Assembly (NCBI GenBank): GCA_020226215.1
Contig: CM035232.1
Location: 20,682,316-20,746,315 of the forward strand
Source: Sindora glabra
Lineage: Eukaryota > Streptophyta > Magnoliopsida > Fabales > Fabaceae
Length of the DNA stretch: 64,000 nucleotides
Direction: 5' to 3'
Made by a program: the position numbers and the translations under genes
Notes under the pieces: generated by a model
The model's database searches: none
Told to the model about the DNA's origin: nothing
The model's input: only the letters and a program-made list of their open reading frames with translations
Shown: positions 47,286-60,329 of the stretch, one piece after another
How positions within the stretch are numbered: the stretch's first letter is position 1
How the letters are laid out: each line of letters opens with the position of its first letter

Positions 47286-49580
47286 GCTATGCAGCGGTTA
47301 GTTATAGCTAATTTAATGCCTTTTGGCCAACTGATTGCAAACAATTACTCTCTTACTTTTTAACTCGATGCCAACTACTTGAAATATCTTAATCGATTGT
47401 AATCATAAATTATGATTTAATTTAATTTTGAGTAGAATGGTTTGGGTGACTCTAAAACTAATACAAAAGAATAAAATATATAACAAATCAAAGAGCCAAG
47501 CATACCAAAATCCACGATATCACACGCATAAAAAATCTTAGGTCACAAACATCAAACAAACACATACAATGCAATCATACAATAAAGTCACAAACCTAAA
47601 AATCCTAAATGAATGCATCAAAGATTAAGCATATAGCTAACATCACAATCATAAATCCACACTCATAGAGCACATTAAAATTTGTATTCACAATACACAA
47701 TAGAATCATTAAACTATAAAATTGAAGAGTTAAAACAAATGAAGCATAAAAAATGTAAAATCAAAATCACCCAACAAGTTAATTACCTTCCAACAACATT
47801 GTAGTTCAATTAAATCTTAGATTGTCATTAATTGAACTTCTGATGGTAATAAGGGTAGGTTTTAACCTAATAATTGGTTTCACAATGTTGGTTGTTAAAG
47901 CAACATAAAGATAAATGCAAAAAGGAAGAGCTTTTTTAAGTTTTATTTTTTCATTTTAGAGAGAAAGAAAGATCAAAATGGGAAGGGATTAGTGTTCAAC
48001 TGGACTCATTGAGTACTTAAAACAATGGACTCATTGAGTACTTAAAACATGGGTTGTTAGCTAAATGATATTATCTTGATAGTGAACAATGGTCAATTTC
48101 AATTTCTATCAATTTAAAACACACATAATTGCTTGTAAATCGTAGAATTAAATTTTGTCAATTATTTTCTTTGATGCCAATCGTTGCACTTGTTTCATAG
48201 CCTCCAATTGCCTAATTCAATTATTAATAATTGAAGTTGCTATAAGTTAGAAATTTTTGCATAGTCCTAATTGTTATATTAGAACTTTTTGCATAGTCCT
48301 TAATTGAGTTGTTATAACTTTTTTAGTGCTTGATATAATATATATATTCAATCAGGGCACCTTCGATAGTAATTTAGCCAAATTGCTATCAATAGCCTAC
48401 AATAAGAGCCCTCCATACGTTAACTCTTACCTTTCTATAACTTTTTTAAAACTTTAAGGGAGGAAGTTAAAATAAATTCAAAATATACCCCAATAATTAT
48501 ATTTTAATTTTCCAGCAGCTTCTTCTTTTTTACTTTTCCACCATTGATCTTTCTCGATCTCCATTGAACTTCCATAGTCACTATCTCCTTCTTTCTATTT
48601 TTTCTTCCATTGATCTATATTATTGCTTGGGTCAAACCATCTCCAGCTCAACATAATCCCCAAACAATGGCCTTCATAAAAATCCCCTACCAAGCCATAA
48701 GGTACACAAATCTTTGCATGCATGTCAAATTCAAATCCACTATAGAATTGGTGGAAGAACTTGCCTCAAATTTTTGAGAAATCAAGATAGCACAATGAAT
48801 GAAAGAACTTTAATCCAATTAATAGAACCTAAAATAAGGCAAAAAGATAGAATCTTTAGCAACTTTTTTAAATTTTGAGAAAGAAATTAGTACCCTTTGG
48901 ACGTAGGAGTCTAACATTAGAGAGCTAAGAATCGAGCGATACTCTTTCATTGCTTTCTTTGATTTCATTCAACAACCATGTGAATTACTCTTTGATTCTC
49001 GATTTCTTTTTTATTCTTTCTAGTTTTATCTTACGTCATTTTTAATGAGCTAACATGGAATTAATTGAGGAATCCAAGTAATTTTAGGAACTATTTGGAG
49101 TTTAGCTGCTGACATTGATAACTTCTAGGCAATTAGAATTCAAGAGATAAAGTTCATTAAAGTGGGGTAACATTGATGGAGGAGAGAAATTCCAATTTCC
49201 ATATGAACAAATTTATGTTTGATTCTTGAGACAAGTATTGATAGAACCATTTCATTCTTTTGCAAAATTGTAGTTGTCAAAGGCCCAGTTGTCTCCTCTA
49301 ACTAATAAGTTGTAAAGGTCTCTGCCGACATAATTAAATGGATCTTGCCGTTATACTATAACTTCACTTTTTCAAAAAAACCCTTTCAGAAGATGACATT
49401 ACAAAAATCACTAGTCATCCTTCTTATTTCAATTTGCAATTGAAATTAAAGCTACCCATGATCTGCAACTTGGAATAAACATATCTAGAAATGAAAGGGA
49501 GAAAGGAAAGCAAAATCAAGGAAAAGGAAGAGAAAAAAAGATGGAAATTTTTATAAATTTATGAAAGAAATGAGATCAAA
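47286..49580. other. No gene recognised; small duplications
   Basis: Composition is less AT-rich than elsewhere. A tandem duplication of 'ggactcattgagtacttaaa' lies at 48002-48050 (period about 27 bp), and 'tttttgcatagtccta' recurs at 48256 and 48285. An open-looking stretch from 48668 starts MAFIKIPYQAIRYTNLCMHV, but it soon meets stops and has no known domain. Confidence 0.35.
48002..48050 (+). repeat. Tandem duplication, 27 bp x 2
   Basis: tggactcattgagtacttaa followed by aaca, repeated once almost exactly. Confidence 0.85.
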
Positions 49581-49961
49581 ATAGAATATATATTATGAAA
49601 ATATTAAGCACTTAAAAAATAATAATGAAAGAGATGAAAGATATGAAAGAGAATAATAAGGAAGAGAAAGAAATATAAGGAGGAGGAAAATATTTCATTA
49701 AACTATATATAAAATGATTTGTACAACATATATTTATAGGGTAAATTGATTATACATTACAATTTTATAATGATAATTTATAAATAGAATTGAATCCTAA
49801 TAATTGATCATAGCTAGGGGTATAATTAATAATAATTGAAACTTAATAATAGAATTATAATTGAGGATATAATTGATCATAATTGAATCCTAATAATTGA
49901 TCATAATTGGAGATATAACATTCGACATATAGATATTCATATTTAATAATTATTCATAACA
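49581..49961 (-). repeat. Copia 3' LTR
   Basis: Plus-strand reading from atagaatatatattatgaaa to aattattcataaca. It aligns along its length with 55086-55444. It carries an extra internal duplication around 'taattgatcataattg' near 49860-49915. Confidence 0.8.
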
Positions 49962-49970
49962 CTCCCCCTT
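49962..49970 (-). promoter_or_regulatory. Copia polypurine tract
   Basis: Minus strand AAGGGGGAG directly adjoins the 3' LTR, the usual plus-strand priming site of LTR retrotransposons. Confidence 0.75.
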
Positions 49971-50129
49971 GAATGTCTATAAAATACATAATAAAATACT
50001 ACTTCATTAAAAACCTTGCTAGAAAAAATCTTGTGAGATAAAAATTATAGCAAAGAAAAAAATAGTACAATGCATATTAACTCCCTTTCATAATGACTAA
50101 ATTAAGATCTCTAAGTTAATACATTCCAA

Positions 50130-50569
50130 TTTTCTGTACTAATCTTTTAAATGTGAAGGTAGGTAATAGCTTAGTAAATAGGTCTGCTAAATTATTTATT
50201 AAATGAATTTGTTAAACATCAATATCACCTTTCTTTTGAAGATCATGAGTGAAGAAGAATTTTGATGAAATATATTTCATTCAATCTCCTTTGATATATC
50301 TTTCCTTTAATTGAGCTATACATGTAGTATTATCCCCAAAAAGTATAGTTAGAGTTCTTTTACAAAAAGATAGCCCACACGTCTCTTGAATATGTTGAGT
50401 CATAAGGCCTCAACCAAACACATTCTCGACTTGCTTCATGAATTGTTATAATCTCTACATGATTGACAGAAGTGGCAGCAAATATTTAGTGTGGTGGAAC
50501 GCCTATGAAATAATTGTATTATCACTTATAAATAAATAGCCTATTCGAGATTAAGCTTTGTGTAAATTA
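50130..50569 (-). pseudogene. Copia RNase H and C-terminal end, fragmented
   Basis: Readable pieces are ATSVNHVEIITIHEASRECV then WLR (about 50480-50410), QHIQETCGLSFCKRTLTILF (about 50400-50345), DNTTCIAQLKERYIKGD, KYISSKFFFTHDLQKKGDID and NNLADLFTKLLPTFTFKRLV near 50150. This matches the end of plant copia polyproteins (ADLFTKALP). At least two frameshifts are present. Confidence 0.8.
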
Positions 50570-51660
50570 AATAAATATCTAATATTTGCATAACCTATGA
50601 GCTGTGGTTTAGATCCATTTGCATATAACAAAGCCCTATATCAATAGTATCCTTAGAGGTATCAAAAGATATGTTTAATTCCTATTCCAAAGTCTTTGGG
50701 TTAGAGAGGAACTAAACCTTACTAACAAGCTCACAAGCAAAAGCTATATTATGTCTTGTATTGTTAGCAAGATACATCAATGCACTAATAGTACTAAGAT
50801 ATGATACTTTAGGACTAAGAACTTTTTCATTAGCATCTCAAAGTCGAAAGATGTCCTTTTCTCACATTAAGTGACCTGAACAACTATTGGGGGTACTCAA
50901 TAGATGTGCTTTATCCATGTAAAATCTTTTAAGGATATTTTAGGTATAAGTTGATTAATATATAAAAATTTCATCTTTTAAATGCTCAATCTGCAAGTTA
51001 AGGCAAAATTTTATTTTTTCAAAATCTTTTATTTCAAATTTTTTCTTCAAACAATTAACTATCTTTTAAATCTTTTTAAGAATTCCAATAATATTCAAAT
51101 CATTAACATATATAATAATGATTGTAAATTCAGAATTTGTTCACTTTATGAAAATACATGGACATATTTAGTCATTATTATACCATTCCTTTAACAAGTA
51201 TTTACAAAGACGATTATACCACATTCGTCTAAATTGCTTTAATTCATATAAAGATTTTTGTAATTTAATTGAATAAAGTTATCAGAACTTTGAATTACAT
51301 GCTTCAGGCATCTTAAATCCTTCTGAGATTCTCATATAGATGTCATAATCAAGTGAGCCTATATAAAATAGCTGTAACAATATCTATAAGATGCATATCA
51401 AGTTTTTCATGTACTGTACCAGACTAATAAAATAATGAAATGTGATTGCATCTACTATAGGAGAATAAGTGAACTTATAATCAATTCTAGATCTTTGTAT
51501 AAAACCTTAGGCAACAAGTTGTAATTTATATCTTACAAGCTTTATTTTTCTTATTTCAGTTTACTGCACAAATACCCATTTGTATCCAATGGGTATTACA
51601 CCTTCAGGATATTTGGACTATAGATCCAAAAACTTTATGTTTTTAAGTGAATTCAATTCT
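50570..51660 (-). pseudogene. Copia reverse transcriptase, fragmented
   Basis: Pieces in several frames can be read: NPMDTNGYLCSKLK-like near 51590, ISEGFKMPEA-like near 51330, YVNDLNIIGILKK at about 51070-51110 and YQSTYT then ILKRFYMDKAHLLSTP near 50900-50960. The catalytic YVDD box reads YVND, because the third residue is AAT (51102-51104). Many stops and indels separate the pieces. Confidence 0.8.
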
Positions 51661-51765
51661 ACTTGAATTGTGTCTTTCCATTTTGGCCAATCATATCTAC
51701 ATCGATATTCATCGATGGATAAAAGTTCATGATTCTCATTATCATTCATAATATTAAGCGTTATA

Positions 51766-52083
51766 TTATATGCAAAAATAGTTGTTGATAACTATTGTTT
51801 TGCGATTCAATCTTTTCCCCATGGTGATATAATTTATTAAGATCTCCTTATTTTTATCTTTATCATCATTTTCAAGTATCTTAACTTCTTCTAGAATTAT
51901 ATTATTCGTTATATCTCTAGACTCTTTAGGAGTATTTATCTCTTTAATGGGTCTGTCTTGAATAATTACTCCTTTTCTTTTACAAGGATATTTATCTTTT
52001 GAACCTATTGGTCTACTACGCTTTTGGTGTGCCTTAAACTTATTAGCTTTCTCATTGATGGAATTGTCCCTCGAGGATATCAA
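51766..52083 (-). pseudogene. Copia linker between integrase and RT
   Basis: A 105-codon open frame with KAHQKRSRPIGSKDKYPCKR matches the basic linker (RPIGSKDKNPRKRKG-like) that copia polyproteins carry between the integrase and reverse transcriptase. It is rich in Lys, Asn and Ile, and no domain is expected. Confidence 0.8.
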
Positions 52084-52399
52084 TCCTTATTGGAACATTA
52101 GTAATTAGTATATATGACTTAATCACTCTCTTTAGGTCAGTAAATGCATCTGACAAGTTGATTACTTATACTTTATAAGTGGATTATTTTTTAACTTCAA
52201 GTTCACATTGCTTCATGCAAGATCAATATTTTGCAAAGTATTCCGTATAATTTCTTTAACCAGTTACTTATTCTTTTCTCCCCCAATGTTAGGAAAATTG
52301 ATTCCTCAAAATGACAATTAGCATAACATATTGTAAATAAGTCCTCTATCATTGGCTCAAGATATGTTATAATAGAAAGGGAATTATACGCAACATATA

Positions 52400-53117
52400 T
52401 TCCTAATCTCCTTTGAGGTCCCGTCTTAAGTACGTTATGGTGGAGTTATTGGAACATATGCTGCACATCTAAAAATTCTGAAATGGAAAATATTCGGCTC
52501 CTACATGTAGAATTGCATGTCTCTAAGCAGAAAATAGGGAGTTTTATTCTTATAAGCATGAGTCTTGCTATTAATTGAAATCATTTAATAAATGATTTCA
52601 GTTAAGCCATTTTATGTATAAATATAAGTTACAAAATGTTTAACATTTGTTCTTATTGACATGCAATAGTTATTAAAAGTATGACAAAAGAATTTACTTA
52701 GTATTATCAAGATGAATAGACTTGATAGGGTAATCTGAAATTGTGTTCTTAATTGAATAATTTAAGTAAGCAATCTCACAAAAGTCAAGTTACGAGTTGA
52801 TAGTAAATATACATGAGACCATCTGTTAGATGCAGTTTATTAATACTATAATATATCTAAATAATTCCACATGATGAGTGAATAGGCCCATATATGTCAG
52901 CCTGTATACATTCTAGAAATATTGGAGATTCAGTTCCAACTTTAGCTAGTAATGGCTTAATAATCAACTTACTCAGAGAACATACAGTGTACAAGAATTC
53001 TTTAGACTTAAATTTCTTTAGGTTTTTCAATAGGTGCCTACGTGAATTTTCAATAATTTTCTCCATCATTAATGATATGAAGATGTCCTAATCATTCATG
53101 TCAAATAACAAATATTT
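52400..53117 (-). pseudogene. Copia integrase, fragmented
   Basis: At 53069-52857 the minus strand reads IIENSRRHLLKNLKKFKSKE, then a frame-kept TESPIFLECIQADIYGPIHS, corresponding to the zinc-binding end and start of the integrase core (the family has 'GPIHP'). Beyond 52857 the frame breaks repeatedly and the catalytic D,D,E residues cannot be followed. Confidence 0.75.
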
Positions 53118-53468
53118 TTAAATTAATAAACTTCTGCTTATTATAGCATGTGTTTCAATTGTACTAATATATGTGTAATACAAAGCAGATGAAAGAACAG
53201 GTAATTGTTCAAGTATGCAATTATTACCTGAGATCATACCAGTGATAAAAAGATATTCAATATTTCCTTCATTAGTTATCTCAATATGAAATCTGTTTTG
53301 ATGAATATCCTTAAAACTCAATAAGTTTCTATGAGACTTAATAGAATATAATACATTATCAATGTGTAATTTTGTTCCTCCCGGTAACAAAACATTAACT
53401 CTTCTAGAGCCTTCAATTATATTTGTAGTACCAGATATAGTACTAATACTGGCTTCTTGCATTTTCAA
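53118..53468 (-). pseudogene. Copia protease end / GAG-pre-integrase segment
   Basis: A 116-codon open frame includes TISGTTNIIEGSRRVNVLLP, then GGTKLHIDNVLYSIKSHRNL and LSFKDIHQNRFHIE. This is the well-conserved stretch ahead of the integrase in plant copia polyproteins (LPGGTK...NLLSFKDI). It is the best kept part of the element. Confidence 0.85.
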
Positions 53469-53875
53469 ATATGAGAAATATTTCTTATTCTTAAGTATGG
53501 AGTATATTGTTGTACTATCTATAAATATGTATCTTCATTATTGATTACAAATCCTATCCAAGGAAGTACTCATATTCTTTGTTAACATAAAATACATAAC
53601 ATAAAATGCTTTAAGGTTAATATAAGAAAATTAAAGTTAATATAAGAAATATCTCATATATAATGAAACATAAATATATATAATAATTTTTATGGAAATA
53701 ATATTAAAAGTCAATATAATTGTAAGAAAAGAAATTATTTTTTTCACACTCTTATCTTTAATTAAATGATTAATTCTACCTTTCAGGGTGAGAGAAGAAG
53801 TCTAAATGAGTTATATCTATTTAGCTTTCATTAAAATTATCGTCTTCCTAAACAAAATTTGTCTCTATTTTTTTT

Positions 53876-53965
53876 CCTTTTAAGTGATTCTTGATAAAGG
53901 TCAACAAGATGCTTTCGTGTATGATAGGTACAAGACTAATGACTCTTGTCATCGCAATGATAATA
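53876..53965 (-). pseudogene. Copia gag zinc knuckle, broken
   Basis: The minus strand reads YYHCDDKSH*SCTYHTRKHL then VDLYQESLK. Compared with the CCHC knuckle of copia Gag (C-x2-C-x4-H-x4-C), the first Cys is Tyr (53963-53965) and a stop follows the His. The surrounding gag frame (about 53600-54900) is too decayed to translate further. Confidence 0.65.
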
Positions 53966-55085
53966 TATATTTCTCAATATATTTGTTATTTTGCTTACCT
54001 TTTTCTTTATCATTCTTTTCTTCAGTTTTTCACTTCTAGGTGGGAAGTTGAGTTCTTGATATAAGAAATATGATCAAGACTACATCTAAAATGATAAATT
54101 TGATAATAAGTAAAATGGTCATGTGTTGTTATATTCATTTCATGGAATGGAACAGAGCCAATTAGGTAGGACTCATTATTTTTTTTTTCATTAAAAGTTC
54201 ATTATTTTATTTAGCTACTAAGGGGATAAGAAATTAATTTAGAATATTTCTTGAAATCTTTTTTTTTTTAATATTGTTACTGCAAGAGCAAATTGGACGC
54301 ATGAAATGTGGAGATTTTTTCTTTTGTTATATATTCCTTTTAAACTATTATAAAGAATAAGTGAATCTTTTACCATGAGATATTCAATTTTAATCCTTTA
54401 AATTTTTTCTATAATGTTAAGAGTCACAAATCAAGATTTGCAAGATTTGTCATAATACTATTATAAACATATAAAAATTGAATGAGAAAATTTCTAATAT
54501 AATAGAAATTGAATATTGAAAAAATTATTAATTAATATATTAATCATATAATTATTAATTCAATCTTCTATTTTATCATCAATCTATGTGGTGATCAAAC
54601 ATTGCAAAAATTATTAAATTTATGAAAGGCATATGTATATTTATACACCGATTACTTCTAAATAATTCTTTTCCTTTTTTCTAAACTTAGTTTCTTGTAT
54701 ATTTGCATTCATCTTTATGTAAAGCCAAATCTTATAATGCAAATAAGTCTTCTTTCTATATCAACATAACATATATTATTATTTCATATAGCAATTTTTT
54801 AAATCATGAAATAATAACATAATTAAGGATTTACTACATATCCACAATCATATACTATATCTATAATTCTCATACAATTTATAAAAACTAACATGCAATT
54901 AAAAAAAATCCATTCATGTAGGAATAAATTCTCAAATGTATAATATGTCATTTATGTGTATTTAATGTTATTTACTTTTTCTAAATTTAATTCATTTTTT
55001 ATTTGTATTTATGCATTATCTTATTCAATATTTTATAATTATTATTTCTTCAAATAAAACCATTACTTAGTGGATTAGAGTTTCA

Positions 55086-55444
55086 TGTTGATAATATGTT
55101 ATGAAAATATTAAACACCTAAGAAATGATAAAAGAAAGAGATGAAAGAGATTAAGGAGAATAATAAGTAAGAGAAAGAAATACAAAGAGAGGAGAAATAT
55201 TTCATTTAATTGTATATAAAATGATTTGTACAACTCATATTTATAGGACAAATTGATCATACATTATAATTTTATAATAATAATTCATAAATAAAATTGA
55301 ATTCTAATGATTGATCATAATTGGGAGTGTGATTGATCAAAATTGAAACCTAATAATAGGATCATAATTAGATATATAATTAATCATAATTGAAAATATA
55401 ACATTTAACCTATAAACATCTATATTTAATAATTATTCTTAACA
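55086..55444 (-). repeat. Copia 5' LTR
   Basis: Plus-strand reading TGTTGATAATATGTTATGAA ... ATTATTCTTAACA. The inner neighbour 'ggattagagtttca' (55072-55085) lies where the primer-binding site belongs and looks like a mutated complement of the initiator Met tRNA end. Confidence 0.8.
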
Positions 55445-56949
55445 ATATAATGTTTACCGGTCTTCAGCAACTATCTACTATCATTAGATTTACGTACTTA
55501 TAAAACTGAGGACTGTGATTCGATACTTTCAGCAGCACCATTAGGTGCGCACCTTATAATTTAAACGATCAATTTCATTTGTGATTCTCTCCTTTGTTTG
55601 GGCTTTGGCCCGTTTACTTTTTCCCATGTTGAACTAAAAAAGACAGAGATGAGTTACCTTCTCATTTTGGGCCTTGACCAAACAGACCTTAGGAAACTAT
55701 TAAAGCGGTATTATGGAGTACAGTACAGTTAAATGGACTATAGGAGGAGGCCCAAATCAGATATTCGACCCAACATATATACAATCCTTACATCTTGCTG
55801 GCCTTTCTTTCAGAGTTGGTTCTCAAGTTGAATGCCTGGACCATTCCGGAAATTACAGTTCAACCACATGTAGTTTGAACCATCTTTGGGCTTTATTTAA
55901 TATATTACACATCTATAATCAATTTTCTTAAAATTTTTGGTAGAATTTACACATACATTGCCTTATTTAATTTTTCTAATGAATCTTATGGCATCATTCT
56001 CTATGCATTTTTAATTTTATGACCACATTCATTTTTAGGATCTTCGAATTCTTATATTACTTGGAATATATTCATGAGCCTGACGTGCCCTATGATTATA
56101 GGAAAAGAGAAAACGTAAGCGTACAGATAAGTCGTTTATGATAAAAATAATATCATGTGGCCGATAAAGTATTTATTTAGTAAAACAAAATATGTTAATT
56201 TGAAATAGATTTGACCTTCAAATGTATAGAAATTCGAATCTTAAACAAAATTATTGGGAAGGAAAATTTATTAATGTTCTAATCTAAAATGATTTTAAAC
56301 GTATCAAAATAGTTCAAAATACAAGTAAATAAGTTGTAGTTCAACTTTTTTTTTTTTTGCTTAGCCGTCAATGTCACCTAACATCTTTTCAATCATGAAT
56401 TTTTTTTTTCTTTATTATTAACTTCACCTCAGCTATCTTTATTCGATACCAAAAGCTAGGTTTCACATTATGGGCCACAATATTTTTTCCTACTTTACAA
56501 ATGTCTCTTCTTATGTGGAATTAATGCAACATATCAGCTGACGTCAAAAAAAAAAAAGAAAAAAAAAATCAAACATCGCTGTAGATCCCTAATCGGGAGA
56601 CAACGACAGAGGTGGAAGCCTATCTATTCCATATTCCTGATCATCTTTCACATTAAGACACATAATGACAGACTAATCCAAGTGGAAACCACTTAATTAG
56701 TTTGCCGAGACCACTTATAATTTGCTTCACTCAACGTCATGATTTTGAATCCATAAGGCTCTTTGTTGCGTGTGAAATTGTCTAAGGAGAAATTTATAGT
56801 GTATTTCAGTATAATTGTGCACTGTTAAATTTAATAATTAATATATTATCATATAGTATATTTTAAGATATTATTAATTTAATATGCAATCAAATTTAGT
56901 AGTGTAATTATATGCCAATGACACAACATGAACTCTCTCATTATTTAAT
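55445..56949. other. No gene recognised
   Basis: Blocks of more balanced composition (55540-55870 and 56560-56760) alternate with AT-rich DNA. A 72-codon frame at 55713-55931 (MEYSTVKWTIGGGPNQIFDP...) has no recognisable domain. Confidence 0.35.
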
Positions 56950-57268
56950 ATTTTTTCTGTTCCTTTTTATTTGTTACATTTTGAAGAAAATTTTTATTTT
57001 TTTTATCTGCCTCTTTAAAATTTTAATTAAATATTAAATATTTTTTTTAATTTATCATTCTTTTTCATTAATAAATATTTTATTATTCTATACTATTGTC
57101 AAATTATATTTATTTTTTTACATTTTTCACTCTATTTTTAATTATTTTGAATTTTGTATATAAAGGGATAATGTTGTAAAGCTTATTAAAAATAAATAAA
57201 TTTAATTATTTTTTTAATATATATGAATTCGATTAATGACTAATAGATAAATAAAAAGGAAGGGAGTA
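56950..57268. mobile_element. Stowaway-like MITE, family B copy 1
   Basis: Shares with 61322-61634 the order 'ctttttatttgttac', 'ttcattaataaatattttat', 'tattctacatt' and 'gttgtaaag..tattaa', and ends in an imperfect inverted repeat (ctactcccttcctttttatt). No frame. Confidence 0.6.
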
Positions 57269-57270
57269 GT

Positions 57271-58900
57271 TATTTTATGAAATAATTAGCAGCAGTTCCT
57301 TTGGACTTTCAATGAAAGCCCTCATATAGTGCTGCAGAATGAAAACATTCTTGTCTCAGGCAAATTCTCAGATGACTTCCTAATTTGAACAGAACACAAA
57401 ATTACCGTCCAGCACTAGGGTTTAGACGATTGCAATTACACGTTACTGCGATAATGATGAGATCTAAAGCATCCTACTCCGACACTCTCACTTTTACGTA
57501 TTTCCACGTTAATTTACATACTTTGTCGGAATTGACAATTGACCATAACAGAAAGTAAATATAAATTAGACGTAAGAATATAAGTATTGCCATTTAAAGA
57601 ATGTTAAATCACTTAATACGCCTGTTGAATATTTTAAATTTAAATTCGAAATATGTGAAAAAACTTATAAAAACAATATTAAGTTTCGCTACCACGCTGG
57701 TAAGAATACTAGTAGTAATATTATTATTTTACATTATCTTTAGTTAGTTTCAGTCACAACACTACATAAAATGCAGGGTAAAACTTGCTTTGCTCACTTA
57801 TTTCATTTGAACCCATTTTTAGTCATTCTTAAGTGATTCCAATGAAATTCAAACTAAAATGTCGTGTTACTTCCGTCAGCCTAAATTCATAATCCTAACA
57901 TAAGTTAGTAGCAGCATAGACTTCCCAGATAGGTCCTTTAGGTTTTAGAAATCACATGATGAGAAGATTGATGTATTTTATTCAACTTATTTGGTTAGCA
58001 TCCACATTATTGTATCTCCTATAAATACTTGGTAGAATATTATAATGAATCAATTATTTTGCCAATAATTTTGTGATCTTTTTATTATATAATGTTCTCT
58101 CAATGCTAGAATTAATTAGCTTCCTACTTCTTGTAAATTAATAACATTATTGTTTCTTAAAGGTTAAGATTAATTCCTCATTTGGAAGACATTAAGTTCT
58201 CGGAGGAAAAGTATCAGCAGTTACTATCGAAGAAGTTCCTTGTTATTTTCGTTTTTATATTATCTATTTTGCATTAAAATTAGTATTTTTTAAATAATAA
58301 TGAGAATGATCAGATCATTAGAGCATATATACAAAATTCAAGAATGTAAAGGAAAAAAAAATCTTCAAATAATATAATATGTTATTTGAATATACTAATA
58401 TTTGTGTTTCTTTAATTTTCATTTAATTCATATCCAATTTTAATGAAAACAACTAATCCAATAATAAAAATCCTCATAATATAAACTCAAGATTAATCAT
58501 TTGTTTCTTTTCTGATAAAGCAACATAAATGAAAAGCTCCTCATACGTCTATATATATCTTAATAACGACAATAAGTGGTTGATCTAGCAAATAATTTTT
58601 TCACACATATTATGTCCCACATGAGAAAAAAGTCCAGGACGGAAAAAGACTGATAATAGTCAACATTAATGCATGGACTGCAACCGTATAGATAATGACG
58701 GTGGATATTTGGGTTAATTTATGAATACATGGCATGACAATGGGAGAAAATTACTGTATATTATTATACAAATATATTAATTAATGTATCACTGTATTTA
58801 ATAATTAATATATTATTACAAAATATATTAAATTTAATTTTAAAAAATTAATACATAATTAAATGTAATAATATATTAATACACTATCCAATAAATAATA
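57271..58900. other. Mixed sequence, no gene confirmed
   Basis: 57290-57560 is less AT-rich and has leader-like words on the minus strand (gtctaaaccctagtgctgg), perhaps a decayed 5' leader. The rest is AT-rich without frames. Confidence 0.35.
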
Positions 58901-58917
58901 TCTTATATTTTCCTCAG

Positions 58918-59045
58918 CAATAATGGATTCCGAACTTGGAGACCCCTCGGGTTTCCTCGTGGAGCCAGAGGATAGGGCAAAATTTTCAGCCATTCCAAAT
59001 TTGAGCGTGCAGTCCTACCCTATCCTTTAGCCTTGCTTAGAGATT
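58918..59045. repeat. Less AT-rich repeat-like block
   Basis: 'gagacccctcgggtttcctc' then 'gtggagccagaggatagggc' resembles a decayed copy of the G/C-rich ends of common plant repeats of the 'cccgcgggg' type. 'ttctcgtggagctcttttgt' near 59339 may be its other end. Not proven. Confidence 0.3.
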
Positions 59046-59801
59046 TTAAAATTACTGCTTTATTTTTATTTTATAATATATTATACTTTCTCAATAAAAA
59101 TATTTAAGTATGTTAAAATTATTTACTCATGAACACATTATATATTTTATATATATCAAATATCATAGGTAATTATATGATCGAAAAGTACATCAATTTA
59201 TGATCAATTATTTAAGATAATTTTTTATTATATATGTATTTAGAATTTTATATACTTGTATTTAAAACTACTTAATAATTACATGTAAAATAACAATACG
59301 TAATTATAATATTTGTATTTTTTCTTAATTTTTTAAAAATTCTCGTGGAGCTCTTTTGTTGCCCAGTAGAATCAGGCAAATTTTTTCTCTAATAATAAAA
59401 GACATATAGGATGAGTTAATATTTTATATCCGAAGTATGGAATAGGAAGAGATTGATTTGCTTCTACTCTACTTCATGATCATCATTCTTAGATTCCAGT
59501 AAGATTTTAGTTACAGTGAATGTTGTATACATAAAATCAATCATACAAAAGGAACGTGTAGTTTTTTTTTTTTTTTAATACATCGTTGTATTATTTCTTC
59601 TAAATTAATTAATAGTACATTTTACTTTGATTGATTAAATGCTTCCAACAAAAATTCACCAAGTGCAACTAAGAATTTTTCAACATCAGCGTATGCGTAT
59701 GGATTACAACCTTAAAGAGTCACCTGACATATCCCTGTCCCATATATATTGTAATCATGGCGGACCATATACCGTACCCACAAGGGTCGCTTTCAAGGCA
59801 C

Positions 59802-59941
59802 CTGGCGTTCATCCCTGTCTGGTTCAAAAATGATGTATCCTGGTTGCTCCTTTCGACACTCGAAGTTCATCTGAATGTGCTCAGTTGCTCCTCCGGGCAA
59901 TACTAGAATTTCTTCACCCAAGAAGGCAGAGTTAATCGAGA
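59802..59941 (-). pseudogene. Orphan exon of an unrecognised gene
   Basis: The minus strand is open from about 59941 and reads SINSAFLGEEILVLPGGATE, then HIQMNFECRKEQPGYIIFEP and DRDERQ, ending at a good donor CGCCAG|GTGCCT (exon end 59802). A possible acceptor GTGAAG|AAATTC lies at 59912, which would start the exon inside EE. The composition and smooth frame look like real protein, but I do not recognise the family. No second exon could be matched nearby, although 59640-59800 is also less AT-rich. It may be a captured or left-over exon. Confidence 0.5.
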
Positions 59942-60329
59942 TATATCAACTAGAAAACTGTTTTTTGACGACGTTTTTGTTGCATGGCGGAGTTGATTAA
60001 AGATAAATAGATTTATATATCACTGAGTAAAGCTGAAAGTAATTCAAGACGTAGGGTTCTTTTAGGAGTATTAAACGATGTAAAAAAAAAAAATCAAATT
60101 TTGAGAAGTTTCAGTCTATTAAAATTTATTATGAATCCGGATAAGTTCACAGGCACGTGAATTTGAATCCGTTTAATATCCCAAGACTCTTGTTTGGACA
60201 AAGTTTATATGAATTAACAAGCATTATTTTTCAAAATAATCGTAATTTTAAATCACAATTACATTATAATTAATAAAATTGTGAATAAATACCATTGCTA
60301 CAAAATAAGATCATAAACCATTAAAGTTT

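Larger units (their letters stand above)
49581..55444 (-). mobile_element. Ty1/copia LTR retrotransposon, decayed, minus strand
   Basis: Two related LTRs (55086-55444 as the 5' LTR, 49581-49961 as the 3' LTR) enclose about 5.1 kb. The minus strand shows, in order from the right, a gag zinc knuckle, the pre-integrase domain, integrase, reverse transcriptase and RNase H. Integrase before RT is the copia order. A polypurine tract adjoins the 3' LTR. All frames are broken by stops and indels, so it cannot move by itself. A convincing target duplication was not found, and the LTRs differ by many substitutions and indels, so the insertion is old. Confidence 0.92.

Noticed and set aside
55713..55931. 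72-codon frame MEYSTVKWTIGGG...
   Set aside because: No domain, no splice sites and no neighbouring exon; an ordinary chance frame in a region of mixed composition.
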